From Catenovulum maritimum (GTDB lineage: Bacteria; Pseudomonadota; Gammaproteobacteria; Enterobacterales; Alteromonadaceae), in assembly GCF_001050375.1 (NCBI RefSeq), contig NZ_KQ130487.1, positions 1 through 64,000 on the forward strand: DNA of 64,000 nt. Reading direction: 5' to 3'. Each line of letters begins with the position of its first letter. Position 1 is the stretch's first letter. The notes under the pieces are model-generated. The model saw only the letters and a list, made by a program, of their open reading frames with translations. It searched no databases and had not been told where the DNA came from. Both the position numbers and the translations under genes were made by a program. Below are positions 54,604 to 63,500 of the stretch, piece by piece.

Positions 54604-55250
54604 GTTTACAGGTAGAAAATTTCAGCTTGGCGTTTGATGATCTTGTTTTGTTTGATGACGCTAATTTTTCAATCGAATCAGGCAAAATTATCTGTCTACA
54701 CACAGGTGTATTAGACGGTGGAACTAGCTTTTTGAAGGCTTGTGCTGGTATCATCAAGTTTCAACAAGGCCGGATTGTTATCAATAATCATAATTTAGCC
54801 GACATGAATGCCAACCAGATTTTTAAGAATGTGTCTTACTGTTATGAAGAAGGTGGTTTAGTCAGCTTGTTCACTGTATTCAACAACCTAGCAATGCCGC
54901 TTAGATACCATAAAGGTTTAAAAGAAAAAATAATCACGGACCGAATATATCAGGTAGCCCAACAATTAAATATTGAGCCGCTACTTGAAATGGAACCTCA
55001 TCAATTAAATGACGTACAAAAAAGAATTGTTAATTTGGCTCGCGCGTTGGTAATTCGACCTAAACTTATTCTAGCAGATGAACTACAATCAGGAATGTCA
55101 CCGGAAATGCGCGAAAACACATTAAATATTTTAATTGATTATACACAGGAAACTAACGCAAGCATATTAATGACAACGACAGCTGGAGACACAACTCACT
55201 TTGCTGACAGTGTTTATAAAATTGAAAACCAAACAATAGTGTTAACCTAA
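54600..55250 (+). CDS. Degenerate MlaF-like ABC ATPase
   Basis: A 216-residue protein with the ABC fold but damaged motifs. The Walker A position reads GVLDGGTS (36-43), so the nucleotide-binding Lys is Thr42. The Q-loop position is YEEG instead of FQSG, the signature LSGGQ is LNDVQ (136-140), and the H-loop His is replaced (MTTTAGD). The Walker B with Glu (LILADE, 156-161) survives. It is also shorter than MlaF (about 270). The reading frame is clean and overlaps both neighbours, so it is a maintained gene, probably a non-hydrolysing structural subunit. Confidence 0.82.
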   Translation: MSLQVENFSLAFDDLVLFDDANFSIESGKIICLHTGVLDGGTSFLKACAGIIKFQQGRIVINNHNLADMNANQIFKNVSYCYEEGGLVSLFTVFNNLAMPLRYHKGLKEKIITDRIYQVAQQLNIEPLLEMEPHQLNDVQKRIVNLARALVIRPKLILADELQSGMSPEMRENTLNILIDYTQETNASILMTTTAGDTTHFADSVYKIENQTIVLT

Positions 55251-56224
55251 TGAGTTTTGCTAAACCTCAATCATTCGAATCGAAATTTCAAGATAAAGTA
55301 CTTGGAGCGGTTATCATAATAGCTGCTGGCTTAATCTTATATGCGCTTTATTTGAGCCAACTAGTTAACACCCAAACCAAAGATGACTTTAAGTTGAAAG
55401 CGCACTTAACACAAACCTATGGTATAGAAGTCAATTCCTCAGTGAGCTTATCCGGTGTGTTAATTGGGTATGTCTCTGATTTGACTCTTACCAATAATGC
55501 ACAGGTTGAAATAACCTTAAACCTAGATTCTGACTACCAAAAATTCTATCGAGAAGGCAGCTACCTAAAAATAGATTCGCAACTTGGTTTAAGCACAGTC
55601 CTGAGCGGCAGCAATTTGATTTTCGTCACAGCTCAGCAGTCAACAAAAACACTCAGTCCAAATAGCAAAATTAGCATAGAAGAGCCAAAATCAGTCAATG
55701 ACTTATTAGAAGAATGGAAAGTGGAGGAAATAGCAAACAAAGCAATTTCCGTTGTTGATTCTTTAGAAAAAGTAACAGCAAAAATCAGTCAAAACCAAAA
55801 TAGTATTGAGCAAATCATCTTGAACGTAGAAACACTCAGCGATAATTTAATTATAAGTAGTCAACTAATTCCTGAGATGATAGAGAATACTAAGGAACCA
55901 TTAACCAATTTATCTGCTGCCGGTCTAACCATATCTGATACCCTCAATCAAATTCAGCCTAAATTGAATACGAGCTTAACTGAAATTTCTTTGTTAACGA
56001 AAGAATTAAGACAAACAAATACGAATTTGCAACCAGCAATTATGGAACTGCCCTCTCTCATCTATAATATAGAAGATACCTTAAGCAGTTCCCAGAAATT
56101 AATGCATACGCTTGATAATCACTGGTTAATTAGGGATGAGTCTCAAAAAAACAGTCGAGTTGAATTTCCGATTCCGGCATTTGATGATACACTGTATATA
56201 AATCAAGCACCGCCTAACAATTGA
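55250..56224 (+). CDS. MCE-domain protein (MlaD-like)
   Basis: A 324-residue protein with one N-terminal transmembrane helix (about 17-38), a single MCE domain (about 43-150: AHLTQTYGIEVNSSVSLSG, GVLIGYVSDLTL, STVLSGSNLIFV), and a long C-terminal coiled-coil region (170-300) that could form a tunnel. Family members bind lipids between inner and outer membranes. It overlaps the ATPase stop (TAATG). The C-terminal extension is much longer than in E. coli MlaD (183 residues). Confidence 0.87.
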   Translation: MSFAKPQSFESKFQDKVLGAVIIIAAGLILYALYLSQLVNTQTKDDFKLKAHLTQTYGIEVNSSVSLSGVLIGYVSDLTLTNNAQVEITLNLDSDYQKFYREGSYLKIDSQLGLSTVLSGSNLIFVTAQQSTKTLSPNSKISIEEPKSVNDLLEEWKVEEIANKAISVVDSLEKVTAKISQNQNSIEQIILNVETLSDNLIISSQLIPEMIENTKEPLTNLSAAGLTISDTLNQIQPKLNTSLTEISLLTKELRQTNTNLQPAIMELPSLIYNIEDTLSSSQKLMHTLDNHWLIRDESQKNSRVEFPIPAFDDTLYINQAPPNN

Positions 56225-56234
56225 AAATTTAAGG

Positions 56235-57320
56235 ATGAATAATACTTTGAAAAAGTCACTATCCATATTATTTTGTTTGTTGATAAGTATCACTTCAACT
56301 CACCTGCACGCCGGAAAAATTGTAGTAGCGAAAGGGATGAGCGATATCCAAGATGGTAAACTGGCCAATGCATATCGAGTTGCACTTGCGAATGCAAAAC
56401 GAGCTGCAATAGAGCAAGCAGTTGGCACTATAATTGAATCTAGAACCTTAGTCGAAAACTTCCAAATGGTTAGCGACCAAGTGTTAACTTCTGCAAGTGG
56501 TCGTCTAAAATCATTTCAAGTTATTAAAGAAGGGAAAACGCCTGATAATATTTATGAAGTGACAATCCAAGCAGAAGCTGATGTTGATGAATTAATTCAA
56601 GAAGTCGACCGTTTCCAAAAAGCGTTAAAATGGCAAAAAAAGCCAAGAATTACTGTAGTAATAGATAATTATTCACTTGATAAAAGTAGTGTTACTGCCG
56701 AACAAGTTAAAAACTTTCTTATTGACCATCTCCAAGATGACAAATTTCCAGTATTTGATTTAGGTGAAAAAACTCAATTTAGAGGCGGCTTTGTTATCCA
56801 CCTGAATGTTGAGAAACAAACCAGTGAAATTGAATATCAAAATATGAAATTAAAAAGCAACGAGCTTGCAATTAATGCTCGTCTCTCTAGAGCTGATGAC
56901 GCAAAAATCATGGCTACCGCATCAGGGGTAAAAAAATTACCTGGCGGTAACACAAGCAGAGCAAGTAGAAAAGCATCGAAAGCCATAGTCAAAGATATCT
57001 GGAAAACACTTAGAAAAAGACTAACGACAGCTTGGGAAGAAGAACAATATGCAACTCGAGGTATTCAACTTAAAATAGAGTCTCTTGAGTCTATGGAACA
57101 AGCAAAAGAAATTTTAAAAGCGATGCAATCGACACTCGCTGGTGTAAAAAAAGCAGAGTTATCTATATTCGATAAAGAATTATCTGAATTTAGCATTGAG
57201 TACAGAGGCTGGCCTGAACAGCTTGTGGATGAATTGAATTCTGGCGTATTTAAAACTCGTCATTTTGAATCTGAGGTGCAACGTGTTGCAGGCAATCAGA
57301 TCGTGATCAAAATTATATAA
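56235..57320 (+). CDS. FlgT-N/LPP20-like periplasmic protein
   Basis: A 361-residue protein with signal peptide (ending HLHAG). The N-terminal domain (about 27-125) resembles the FlgT N-domain: VVAKGMSDIQDGKLANAYR, ALANAKRAAIEQAVGTIIES, LKSFQVIKEGKTPDNIYEVT. The middle and C-terminal parts (130-361) contain strand/helix repeats, including a basic stretch (RASRKASKAIVKDIW). FlgT-type proteins assemble around outer-membrane rings with CsgG-like domains, and two CsgG-like genes follow here. Function inferred only by that analogy. Confidence 0.68.
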   Translation: MNNTLKKSLSILFCLLISITSTHLHAGKIVVAKGMSDIQDGKLANAYRVALANAKRAAIEQAVGTIIESRTLVENFQMVSDQVLTSASGRLKSFQVIKEGKTPDNIYEVTIQAEADVDELIQEVDRFQKALKWQKKPRITVVIDNYSLDKSSVTAEQVKNFLIDHLQDDKFPVFDLGEKTQFRGGFVIHLNVEKQTSEIEYQNMKLKSNELAINARLSRADDAKIMATASGVKKLPGGNTSRASRKASKAIVKDIWKTLRKRLTTAWEEEQYATRGIQLKIESLESMEQAKEILKAMQSTLAGVKKAELSIFDKELSEFSIEYRGWPEQLVDELNSGVFKTRHFESEVQRVAGNQIVIKII

Positions 57321-57341
57321 TTTTTAGGTTTAGGAGTAATT

Positions 57342-59318
57342 ATGAAGACAAAAGCCGCACTACTATTATCGGCAATAGTCCTTGCAGGCTGTATGGCAAA
57401 TGGTAAGCAAGAATATGATGTGGGTATGCAACTGAGTAAAGCGCAAAAATACCAACAAGCTATTCAATACTTAACCCAAGCTATAGCGAAAGAACCTGGA
57501 AATGCAGAATACAAAGCGAAATTAGCGTCAATCAAATCTAAATATGTCGCACAGTTAAAGTCAAAGGTTGATGAATTATTAAATAAATCTGATGTTAATA
57601 TTTCAGACTTCAATAGCGTCGAGCAAGATGTCGCGAATATCAAAAAAATTGATTCAAGCACCGCAGCAAAACTAGCGTCAAGTTTGAATGATAAAAAACA
57701 AGGCTTTTTAAATACAGTCTCAGCTGAATATGCAGAAGCTAAAGCGTTATTAGATTCGAAAGAATGGGCACTTGCCGTTACTAAACTTAAACAAGTACAA
57801 GCAAAATACCCTAACTACGAACAAACCAGCCAACTAATTAGCAAAGCTACCTCAAGCGGAGCTGATGAATTATTAGCAAAAGGTACAGCTGCACTTAAGA
57901 ATGATGATATCAAGGAAGCGGTAAAATACCTGTCAGATGCATTAGTCATCAATCCAAGTTTGAGCCAAGCGCAAACATTATTAAATTTAGCTGAACAAAA
58001 CAATAATAAATCTTACTTCTTGAAAAAGGCAGATTTAGCAGAAGCTAAAACAGACTGGATTCTCGCAGAAAAATATTACTTAAGCGCTTTAGATTTTGAC
58101 CAGTTTGACTCAAAAGTTGTCGCTAAGTTAAAGCAAGCTAGAATAAATAAAGAATTAAAACTAATTGGCCAAGGCAATTCGCTTATTACCCAAGGTAAAT
58201 TATATCAAGCTGTTGAATCTTACAAAAAAGCTCAAGAATACTCTTTTGCCGATAACAATGTGCAACAAAAGTCTTTACAGGCTTTCTTATCAGCAAAAAT
58301 TAATGATGAAGTTGAAAACTTCCTAGACAATGATAATTACGGTGCGGCTTATTATTGGTATAACAAACTTCAAGAAGTAAACCCTTCTTATGAAGATTTA
58401 TTCAGCAAGAAGCAAGCCGTTGAAGATGCTATCTATGGTCGTGTAAAAAAATCTATCGCGGTTTTTGACTTTAGAAGCCCTTCCAACAATGACGATGCCG
58501 GTATATTAATTGCCAACAACTTAATTTCTTACTTATTTAACAACGCTTCTAAAGACATTAATATCTTAGAGCGTGAAAATCTAAAATCTATTTTAGAAGA
58601 GATGAAGCTCGGTCAAATTGGCGTAGTATCAGAAAATACAGCAAAAGAAATGGGTCGTATTTATGGTATCGATATCGCAATTATGGGTAGCGTACTATTA
58701 TTTAAAGTTGACGAGACTGCATCAACTTCGAAGAAAACCGCAAGATACCAAATTGGCGAAATCATTGAAGATAACATAGAGTACCTAAACTGGGAAAAAC
58801 GTTATCCAAAGCCAACAGAAAAGCAATTAATGGCAGCACCAGTTGCTAAAATTAAAGTGCCAAAATACGCAGTTAAAGATTATGAAGTGCAAAACAAGAA
58901 AAAAGTTGGCTTCATCCAAATATCATATCGAATTGTTGATGTAGGTACAGGTATCAACACAAGTGTTGAAACTTTAGAGCGTAAAAAAGTTGCGGAAGAT
59001 ACGTCTAATGCAGGTATCCCAGATGCGGGTATCACATTTGACCCAATGGAAGTACCAACTGACACTGAAATCTTACAATCTATGACCACTGATGTAATTG
59101 ACCAACTCGCTAGGGAAGTATTAAAACCTCTAATGAACTTAGAAAAAGAATACTTTCAAAAAGGTGATAACTACTTAAATAGGAGAAAAGAGTTTATCCC
59201 AGCGGTTGAAGAGTTCACTAATGCCTTGTTTGATGAAAAACTGAAATCAGTTAATTCACCGATTTCAGAGCAGTCACAACAATACATTGAACAAATCTTT
59301 AAAAATTATCAATTTTAA
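57342..59318 (+). CDS. TPR plus CsgG-like lipoprotein
   Basis: A 658-residue lipoprotein (lipobox LAGC at about residue 17). Residues 20-355 are TPR-like helices (QYLTQAIAKEPGNAEYK, EAVKYLSDALVINPSL, QAVESYKKAQEYSF). Residues about 365-590 form a CsgG-like domain: KKSIAVFDFRSPSNNDDAG, DINILERENLKSILEE, YGIDIAIMGSVLLFKVDE, and ISYRIVDVGTG. A final helical part follows (600-658, YLNRRKEFIPAVEEFTNAL). CsgG domains make outer-membrane secretion pores or ring parts. It starts 21 bases after the preceding gene. Confidence 0.77.
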   Translation: MKTKAALLLSAIVLAGCMANGKQEYDVGMQLSKAQKYQQAIQYLTQAIAKEPGNAEYKAKLASIKSKYVAQLKSKVDELLNKSDVNISDFNSVEQDVANIKKIDSSTAAKLASSLNDKKQGFLNTVSAEYAEAKALLDSKEWALAVTKLKQVQAKYPNYEQTSQLISKATSSGADELLAKGTAALKNDDIKEAVKYLSDALVINPSLSQAQTLLNLAEQNNNKSYFLKKADLAEAKTDWILAEKYYLSALDFDQFDSKVVAKLKQARINKELKLIGQGNSLITQGKLYQAVESYKKAQEYSFADNNVQQKSLQAFLSAKINDEVENFLDNDNYGAAYYWYNKLQEVNPSYEDLFSKKQAVEDAIYGRVKKSIAVFDFRSPSNNDDAGILIANNLISYLFNNASKDINILERENLKSILEEMKLGQIGVVSENTAKEMGRIYGIDIAIMGSVLLFKVDETASTSKKTARYQIGEIIEDNIEYLNWEKRYPKPTEKQLMAAPVAKIKVPKYAVKDYEVQNKKKVGFIQISYRIVDVGTGINTSVETLERKKVAEDTSNAGIPDAGITFDPMEVPTDTEILQSMTTDVIDQLAREVLKPLMNLEKEYFQKGDNYLNRRKEFIPAVEEFTNALFDEKLKSVNSPISEQSQQYIEQIFKNYQF

Positions 59319-59331
59319 TTAGAAGAGTGCC

Positions 59332-62181
59332 ATGCATAAATATCGAATTAAAGGACTTATATTAGTTGCCTTATCATTAATATCTAGCCCACTGTTTGCT
59401 ATTTATAGCACGGCACTTATGAATCTAAAGCCTTTAGATATAGACTCTATTGGCTTTGATGGTGACATCCAATACGCACTTCGCTCTAGCTTAGATAAGC
59501 GAAGCGAAGTAAATATTATGACCCGCAGAGAAATGGAATCTGAGCTTTTCAACCAAGGCATTGCCATCGGTAGCTCATTTGATGATGCGATTGTTTCTGG
59601 TCGCTCTCTCGGTGTTGAGTTTGTCATTTACGGTGACGTTATGATGTCTGAAGCAGGCATCAAATCTAATATCAGCCTAGTTGATATTAAAAATGCTCGA
59701 TTAGCTAAAAAGTGGGAGCTAACCTTTACTGGTAGAACCGAGATAAATGAAAAAGGTCCATTATTAGCTGATACTCTAATTAAAGCGATGGCTGTTAGCG
59801 TTAAAGAAGCAGCTAACCTAGCCGCTGCCAAAGCAGCTATGCCCGTCATCAAAGAGAAATTACTGCAAAACTTTACAAGTAAGAGTGTTGAAACCGGTAT
59901 TTCTGTTGAATGGCAAGCAAGTAAACCTGAAACGATTAGCCTATATAACTTATACAGGTCTAATAACCAACACGGGCCTTTTACCCAAATAGCTCAAGTT
60001 GAATCAAATAGTTATTTAGATTCGCAAGTCGAAGATAAGCAAACATATTTTTATAAATTAGCCGTTGTTTTAAAAGAAACGAACAAACAAGCTGAAGATG
60101 TGTCAATTACAGAAGTAAAATTTAAAGACGTAAGACAAGTTAATCGACCTTTTACTCCGACAATTTTAAACGTAGAAACCTTAGTACGTAGTGCTGAGAT
60201 AACTTTCGTGCCAAATTTAGACAATCCAGCTAATAACCACCTCATCCAAAAATATAAAATCTACCGATTAAAAGCTGGATTAAGTAACTGGCTACACGTA
60301 GGCACAATAAAAATAAACACTAAAGAGCCAAAACTGTCATACGTGTACAAAGATAAAAATAATATTGAAGACGGTGCAAGCTATAGCTATGCCGTCTCTG
60401 CTGTCAATCAGCTAGGTAAAGAGAGTAAGTTAAGCGGGACTGAAGTTTTTATTTCACCTAGTACACCTGTTTTATCGATTGCTAAAGACTTGCAACTAAG
60501 AGAAGTAGAACTTGCTTGGCAAATAGAATCGGCCTCTGGTGGCTTTTATATTTACCGTCGTCAAAAAGGCACAACCATATGGCAAAGAATTGGCGCAGTA
60601 AAACAAAATACAATAAGAGGCTTTATCGATCGTAAAGACCTCAAAGATGATACCCAATATGAATACTATATAAGCTTATACAATAAAGGTCAGGAGACTG
60701 AACCATCAAATATAGTAACAGCAACAACTAAAGGTTTGCCAGCAAGGGCTGAAGCTTTAAGCGCTGAAAGTGATTTAGTTAAATCTGTAAAACTGACTTG
60801 GCGAAAAATGGATGATGCTGACGTTGCGGGCTATAAATTATATAGAATGGAAGATGATGGTGACGGTTTTCAAGAAGGTGACCAACTGACACTAGTTCAT
60901 ACTATTAATGGTGGGACAACTACTGAATTTACCGATACAGGTACAAACGGCAACACGCTAAAAGATGGTACAACATATCATTATGCCATTGCAGCTATGA
61001 ATAAATTCTCGGCCAGAGGCGAACTTAGCTTTATTGCAACTGCAACGACTAAATCACTACCTAAAGCGGTAGAAACCTTAACAGCTATAGGCCAGAGTGG
61101 CAGTATTGCACTACAGTGGTCAGAACCTTTATCTCAGGATATTAAATATTTTCACCTCTACAGAAAATGGGATAAACAAAATTGGCGCGCAATAGCTAAA
61201 CTGACAGTGGAAGCCCGTAGCTACGCTGATTCTGATTTGAAACCTTATGCACAAACTCAATATAAGTTGGTAGCAGAAGATAATTCAGGCCTACTGAGCG
61301 CTGATGTGCTATCAGAGAGTATAACCAGCCCTGCTGAGCTGAGCTTAAAACTCGAAGCTGATAACCTTCTAAGAAAAATTACAATATCATGGCAAGCTCA
61401 GAAGAATATCACAGGTTACAAAATCTATCGTAAACAAGTAGCTCAAGCTAGTTGGAAAAATATTAAAACCTTTGAGTCTTCTGATGTCTCTAGATACACT
61501 GATACTCAGGTTTTTGACGGCATTCAATATGAATATAAATTAACCGCTATTGATGGTTACCTTGAAACTCCTAGCTCAAATATCATCTTAGCGAAAACAA
61601 AACCGCTACCTAATCCTCCGGTGGAATTTAAAGCGGCTTCTGGCTTAGTCAAACAAGTCAATTTAAGTTGGAAGCCAAGCACGGACCCTGACATTGCTGG
61701 TTACCACATATATAGAATAGACGGTAATGAAGCAGACAAAATAGAAACCATAGATCATAGAAAAATTAGCAAGTTTACCGATAAGGGATCGCTATTTAGC
61801 AGTTTAAAAGATGGTCGTGAATACGGATATAGAATTTCAGCCTTTAACAAATTTGAGGCTGAAGGTTTAAGAAGTGAGATAATTACAGCAACAACTAAAT
61901 CTTTACCTGACTCAGTTAAACAACTTACTCTAAACTATACACAAAGTACTATACAAGTGTCTTGGGCTGCTAACTTGGAAGCTGACATTACCCAGTATAT
62001 CTTAGAAAGAAGTACAGGAAAGTCATGTCTGTTATGGCGAGGCGTTACAAAAACAGCTGAAGTGCAATTTGTCGATACAGATGTAAAAGCGGGAGAATTC
62101 TATTGCTACCGCGTAAAAGCAAAAGACAAAGATAACTTAGAAAGCGAAAAGTGGGCAGAGGCTAGTCTATCAACCCAGTAA
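59332..62181 (+). CDS. CsgG-like protein with about eight fibronectin III repeats
   Basis: A 949-residue secreted protein with signal peptide (ending SPLFA). The N-terminal domain (about 22-165) resembles CsgG/TolB-N domains: VNIMTRREMESELF, GRSLGVEFVIYGDVMM, ISLVDIKNARLAKKWEL. From about 182 to the end I count eight FnIII-like units, near 182, 272, 378, 469, 576, 668, 758 and 858. They repeat a Y-x-x-Y-R motif (GYKLYRM, GYHIYRI, GYKIYRK) and share ITATTKSLP-type linkers. Last gene of the locus. FnIII repeats suggest a long rigid arm or surface adhesin. Confidence 0.78.
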   Translation: MHKYRIKGLILVALSLISSPLFAIYSTALMNLKPLDIDSIGFDGDIQYALRSSLDKRSEVNIMTRREMESELFNQGIAIGSSFDDAIVSGRSLGVEFVIYGDVMMSEAGIKSNISLVDIKNARLAKKWELTFTGRTEINEKGPLLADTLIKAMAVSVKEAANLAAAKAAMPVIKEKLLQNFTSKSVETGISVEWQASKPETISLYNLYRSNNQHGPFTQIAQVESNSYLDSQVEDKQTYFYKLAVVLKETNKQAEDVSITEVKFKDVRQVNRPFTPTILNVETLVRSAEITFVPNLDNPANNHLIQKYKIYRLKAGLSNWLHVGTIKINTKEPKLSYVYKDKNNIEDGASYSYAVSAVNQLGKESKLSGTEVFISPSTPVLSIAKDLQLREVELAWQIESASGGFYIYRRQKGTTIWQRIGAVKQNTIRGFIDRKDLKDDTQYEYYISLYNKGQETEPSNIVTATTKGLPARAEALSAESDLVKSVKLTWRKMDDADVAGYKLYRMEDDGDGFQEGDQLTLVHTINGGTTTEFTDTGTNGNTLKDGTTYHYAIAAMNKFSARGELSFIATATTKSLPKAVETLTAIGQSGSIALQWSEPLSQDIKYFHLYRKWDKQNWRAIAKLTVEARSYADSDLKPYAQTQYKLVAEDNSGLLSADVLSESITSPAELSLKLEADNLLRKITISWQAQKNITGYKIYRKQVAQASWKNIKTFESSDVSRYTDTQVFDGIQYEYKLTAIDGYLETPSSNIILAKTKPLPNPPVEFKAASGLVKQVNLSWKPSTDPDIAGYHIYRIDGNEADKIETIDHRKISKFTDKGSLFSSLKDGREYGYRISAFNKFEAEGLRSEIITATTKSLPDSVKQLTLNYTQSTIQVSWAANLEADITQYILERSTGKSCLLWRGVTKTAEVQFVDTDVKAGEFYCYRVKAKDKDNLESEKWAEASLSTQ

Positions 62182-62188
62182 CCCGATA

Positions 62189-62451
62189 GAGCTAAATCAA
62201 TATAAATAGCGATAATCAGCTGGAGATAAAAGCCATTTAGGCAAGGCAAGTTGGCACAGGCATAGTGGTTCTATGCCAAGCCAACTTAACGCAGAATAAA
62301 TGGCTTTTAGCCCAGCCTTTCAGGAGCCTCACAGACACCTCACTTCTGTGTTGTATCATTTTGAAAGGTAGCCTACATTCCTGCAATGATACGCCTTGAA
62401 TTGAACTGTCTGTGATGGCTCTGATACTCGCAATTTATATTGATTTAGCTC
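62189..62451. mobile_element. MITE-like element with terminal inverted repeats and TA duplication
   Basis: A 263-bp non-coding element. GAGCTAAATCAATATAAAT at the left end is repeated inverted and perfect at the right end (62433-62451), with imperfect extension inward, and TA flanks both sides. Inside are two long hairpins: a nested one (AAAAGCCATTTA 62228-62239 with TAAATGGCTTTT 62297-62308, AAGTTGGC with GCCAACTT, GGCATAG with CTATGCC) and a second (TCACAGACA 62329 with TGTCTGTGA 62407, GTATCATT with AATGATAC). No open frame. The TA duplication points to an IS630/Tc1-type transposase acting in trans. Confidence 0.8.
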
Positions 62452-62520
62452 TAGGTAAGTAAAGCCTTCTTTAGAGCGTATATAAATAACCAAGCGCATA
62501 GTTATACATATCATAGAAAT

Positions 62521-62547
62521 AAAAAAACCAGCTAAAGCTGGTTTTTT
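62521..62547 (-). terminator. Terminator of the outer-membrane protein gene (bidirectional)
   Basis: AAAACCAGC / GCTGGTTTT with loop TAAA and runs of A and T on both sides. It can serve the reverse gene ending at 62575 and the long forward operon. Confidence 0.88.
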
Positions 62548-62574
62548 TATACTGCTAGATAGTAATAACTCAGT

Positions 62575-63342
62575 TTAGAAGTGAACTTCTAAACCAGCAT
62601 AAACACCACTAAAATCTAAATCTGTATTAATATCATCTAGATCATCTAATTTTAATGAGAAGCTGCGGTACCCTAACTGCACGTCTAAGTCGACCGCAAT
62701 ATTATCTAATAACGCATATGCAACACCCACTTGATAATCCACTAAGCTGTGATCACCAATAGCAAGCATGTTAACGTCACCATAAACAGATAAGCCAGTA
62801 AATGGAAGACCTATTTCTGCAGCCACATAACCCATAGGCACATAACCACTGAAAGATTCATTAGTTGTAGAGCGGCTAGAAGCGTCAGATTCACCATCAG
62901 CTTGAATATTAGCGTCGATATCTTTTACCGTGATACCAAAATCAAAGCTAACTAAGCCATTATCAAAAATTTCATAATATAAAGTGTAATCCGTATGAGA
63001 TAAATCACCCATCACATTAGTAGTGCCTGAATATGGCTGACCGAATAACTCACCTGTAATTTCACCTGTGCCCTTAACTTCCAAGTCTGTCTGTCTTAAT
63101 TTAACATTTGGAATTAAAGGAATTGGATGCTCTAGAGCAACATAAAGCGTGCCTTGAGTGTCACTGTCGAAATCAAATGAACCTTGGAAATCATCACCAT
63201 TTTTATCAAAGCTACCTTCTGGTTCTACATTCCAAATTTGACCACCCGCATATAACCCCAAAATCATATCTGCTTGCGCAAATGAAGCGGTAGTTAACAA
63301 TGCAGTACCAATAGCTGCGTTCAGTAATTTACGTTTATTCAT
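62575..63342 (-). CDS. Outer-membrane beta-barrel protein, TIGR04219-like
   Basis: A 255-residue protein. I start at MNKRKLLNAA (63342), which has AAAGGGAATATC as ribosome site and gives a signal peptide ending FAQA; an upstream ATG adds 22 hydrophobic residues. The mature part starts DMILGLYAGGQIWNVEPEG and shows beta-barrel alternation, ending in the aromatic strand GVYAGLEVHF. It resembles the TIGR04219 family of marine gammaproteobacteria. Function unknown. Confidence 0.82.
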   Translation of the reverse strand: MNKRKLLNAAIGTALLTTASFAQADMILGLYAGGQIWNVEPEGSFDKNGDDFQGSFDFDSDTQGTLYVALEHPIPLIPNVKLRQTDLEVKGTGEITGELFGQPYSGTTNVMGDLSHTDYTLYYEIFDNGLVSFDFGITVKDIDANIQADGESDASSRSTTNESFSGYVPMGYVAAEIGLPFTGLSVYGDVNMLAIGDHSLVDYQVGVAYALLDNIAVDLDVQLGYRSFSLKLDDLDDINTDLDFSGVYAGLEVHF

Positions 63343-63500
63343 GATATTCCCTTTTGGATTTATCAAATTATATAAATAAAAACAGATAGTTTGACTAGTT
63401 TGGCTCAAGCCTATCCTGTATGAGTAATGTTATTATTAAATGCGAAAAGGATTACTGCAAGGCGGTAGTGCGAAATAGTTCAATAAAAAGTAAAATTTAT

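Noticed and set aside
54600..55250. The ABC subunit as a pseudogene
   Set aside because: The frame is uninterrupted, the start and stop overlap both neighbours, and the non-catalytic core is well kept, so it looks maintained and not decaying.
53812..56224. The standard mlaFEDCB operon
   Set aside because: Gene order is permease, ATPase, MCE with no mlaC or mlaB, the ATPase is degenerate and the neighbours are LPP20/CsgG-type genes.
56235..62181. A flagellar flgO-flgP-flgT cluster
   Set aside because: The domains recall FlgT and FlgP, but the genes sit with MCE transport genes, carry TPR and FnIII additions, and no flgO or flgP proper is present.
62189..62451. A CRISPR array or an attenuation leader
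   Set aside because: The repeats are inverted, not direct, and end in TA-flanked terminal repeats, which fits a MITE better.
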